From contig NZ_JPMI01000227.1 in NCBI RefSeq assembly GCF_000733295.1, forward strand, positions 49,441-113,440: a stretch of 64,000 bases of DNA. The letters run 5' to 3'. The notes beneath the pieces were generated by a model, which was not told the origin of the DNA, made no database searches, and saw only the letters and a program-made list of their open reading frames with translations. The DNA comes from Archangium violaceum Cb vi76. Its GTDB lineage: Bacteria > Myxococcota > Myxococcia > Myxococcales > Myxococcaceae. A program made the translations under genes and the position numbers. Shown in pieces: positions 63,301-64,000 of the stretch (positions are counted from its first letter, which is position 1; every line of letters starts with the position of its first letter).

Positions 63301-63996
63301 ATGCGCAAGCTGCTGTGGGTGCTATTCGCCGCGGGAGTGCTGTCCGGCTGCAAGAAGGAGGAGGCCCCCGCGCCTGCCCGGCAGGCCGCCGGGACGGAGG
63401 CCGGAGAGGGCTCGCGGGAGGCCCCCACCGAGGCCCCCGAGGCGTTCGATGACAGCAAGCCCTATGCCCTCACCCAGGCGAAGCTGGACGCCTACGTCGG
63501 CTACCAGCGCCAGGTGCTGGACGCCTACGCCGCCATGGCCCGGGAGCTCCAGGCCGCCAAGGCCCGGCTCACCGCCGGCACGCTGGACGCGCAGGGCAGG
63601 CCCGTGGGCATGACCGAGTCCATGAAGGCCATCGAGAGCAAGGCCGAGTCCGAGGCCCAGGCCCGCCGCGCGGCTGGCCTCTCCGAGGAGGACGTCAACC
63701 GCATCGGCTCCCTCATCACGGACGTCATCACCCAGCGCCACATGGCCGCCATGCTGGACCTCGCCGGCGAGCTCGAGAAGCTCGAGGAGATGCAGGCCCG
63801 CCTCAAGCCCGAGCAGCAGAAGGAGCTGGCTCCCCAGATCGAGGTCATGCGCCAACGCGTGGAGGAGACCGAGAAGCTCGTCTCCGTCCGGAAGATCCAC
63901 GGGGATGCCAATGTGGACCTCGTGCTGACCCGCGAGCAGGACCTGATGCGGAACTACCAGGACATGCTCAAGTCCTTCGGCGGGAAGGCGCAGTAG
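63301..63996 (+). CDS. Lipoprotein with helical/coiled-coil body
   Basis: 231 aa from ATG 63301 (GGAGGAG five nt upstream; GTG 63295 is less well placed). Lipobox LFAAGVLSGCKKEE marks an outer- or inner-membrane lipoprotein. After a Pro/Ala/Glu linker the chain is mainly helical and charged (QAKLDAYVGYQRQVLDAYAAMARELQAAKARL, LEKLEEMQARLKPEQQKELAPQIEVMRQRVEETEKLV). No enzyme motif. It stands alone in a 223-nt upstream gap with divergent sixA and runs to the window end (TAG at 63994). Function unknown. Confidence 0.8.
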   Translation: MRKLLWVLFAAGVLSGCKKEEAPAPARQAAGTEAGEGSREAPTEAPEAFDDSKPYALTQAKLDAYVGYQRQVLDAYAAMARELQAAKARLTAGTLDAQGRPVGMTESMKAIESKAESEAQARRAAGLSEEDVNRIGSLITDVITQRHMAAMLDLAGELEKLEEMQARLKPEQQKELAPQIEVMRQRVEETEKLVSVRKIHGDANVDLVLTREQDLMRNYQDMLKSFGGKAQ

Positions 63997-64000
63997 GGGG

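Overview
The window reads as chromosome from a myxobacterium, most likely the Cystobacterineae side (Archangium/Cystobacter/Myxococcus-like). The evidence is very high GC with strong GC3 bias, so that long spurious antisense frames are everywhere. Typical family content also supports it: ELWxxDGT repeats, a Ser/Thr kinase fused to an AAA ATPase and TPR, CHAT and STAND proteins, NtrC-type regulators, many GGDEF relatives and a CocE/NonD hydrolase. This placement rests on gene content and base composition only. There is no rRNA, IS element, phage gene or CRISPR array.

Layout. 1-3.0 kb: end of an ELWxxDGT repeat protein, a di-heme peroxidase-like cytochrome and a small conserved protein. 3.07-3.35 kb: a complete tRNA-Val/tRNA-Asp transcription unit (promoter, two tRNAs, terminator). 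3.5-9.4 kb: hemE, a PD-(D/E)xK nuclease-like gene with a translationally linked partner, and the fadI-fadJ beta-oxidation operon behind a good sigma70-type promoter. 9.4-16 kb: a secreted CocE/NonD hydrolase, a PIG-V-like membrane mannosyltransferase with a methyltransferase, opposed by a YdjC/HpnK-type deacetylase and a family-2 glycosyltransferase, then a diguanylate cyclase with a dead receiver. 16.1-21.1 kb: a receiver-PAS-histidine kinase / NtrC pair under a promoter with a perfect palindrome, nadK and a DUF218 membrane protein.

21.1-25.2 kb is the first region of special interest. It is a minus-strand cassette of an unknown 243-aa protein (with an 11-G tract in its 3' end), a 387-aa protein with two diverged copies of a ~70-aa domain, a YcaO enzyme and a TfuA protein. 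The last three genes overlap by ATGA. The upstream half has visibly lower GC than its surroundings. It looks like an unrecognised YcaO-TfuA (thioamide-type) peptide or protein modification system. 26.3-35.5 kb is the second: a Ser/Thr kinase-AAA-TPR gene diverges from a CHAT protease fused to a degenerate SIR2-like domain, followed 2 nt later by a STAND-type NTPase with seven predicted membrane spans. This is a candidate signalling or defence module.

35.5-45.3 kb: a 5'-nucleotidase lipoprotein; a tightly overlapping operon tetR-MFS (AmpG-like)-coaD-MBL hydrolase with a clear promoter/operator; a carboxypeptidase-regulatory-repeat protein; a small unknown; and gyaR-apt. 45.3-54.6 kb: a SWIM-SNF2 helicase, recN with an SOS-like box, a PP2C phosphatase, an M23 peptidase, a degenerate GGDEF protein and an RlmM-like methyltransferase. 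54.8-62.1 kb is a core translation/secretion block, secA-rpsB-tsf-pyrH-frr, plus a pseudo-receiver/pseudo-GGDEF protein 1 nt after frr. 62.2-64.0 kb: cyaY, sixA and a lipoprotein. A dispersed GC-rich inverted repeat occurs three times, always in a gap beside or between genes.
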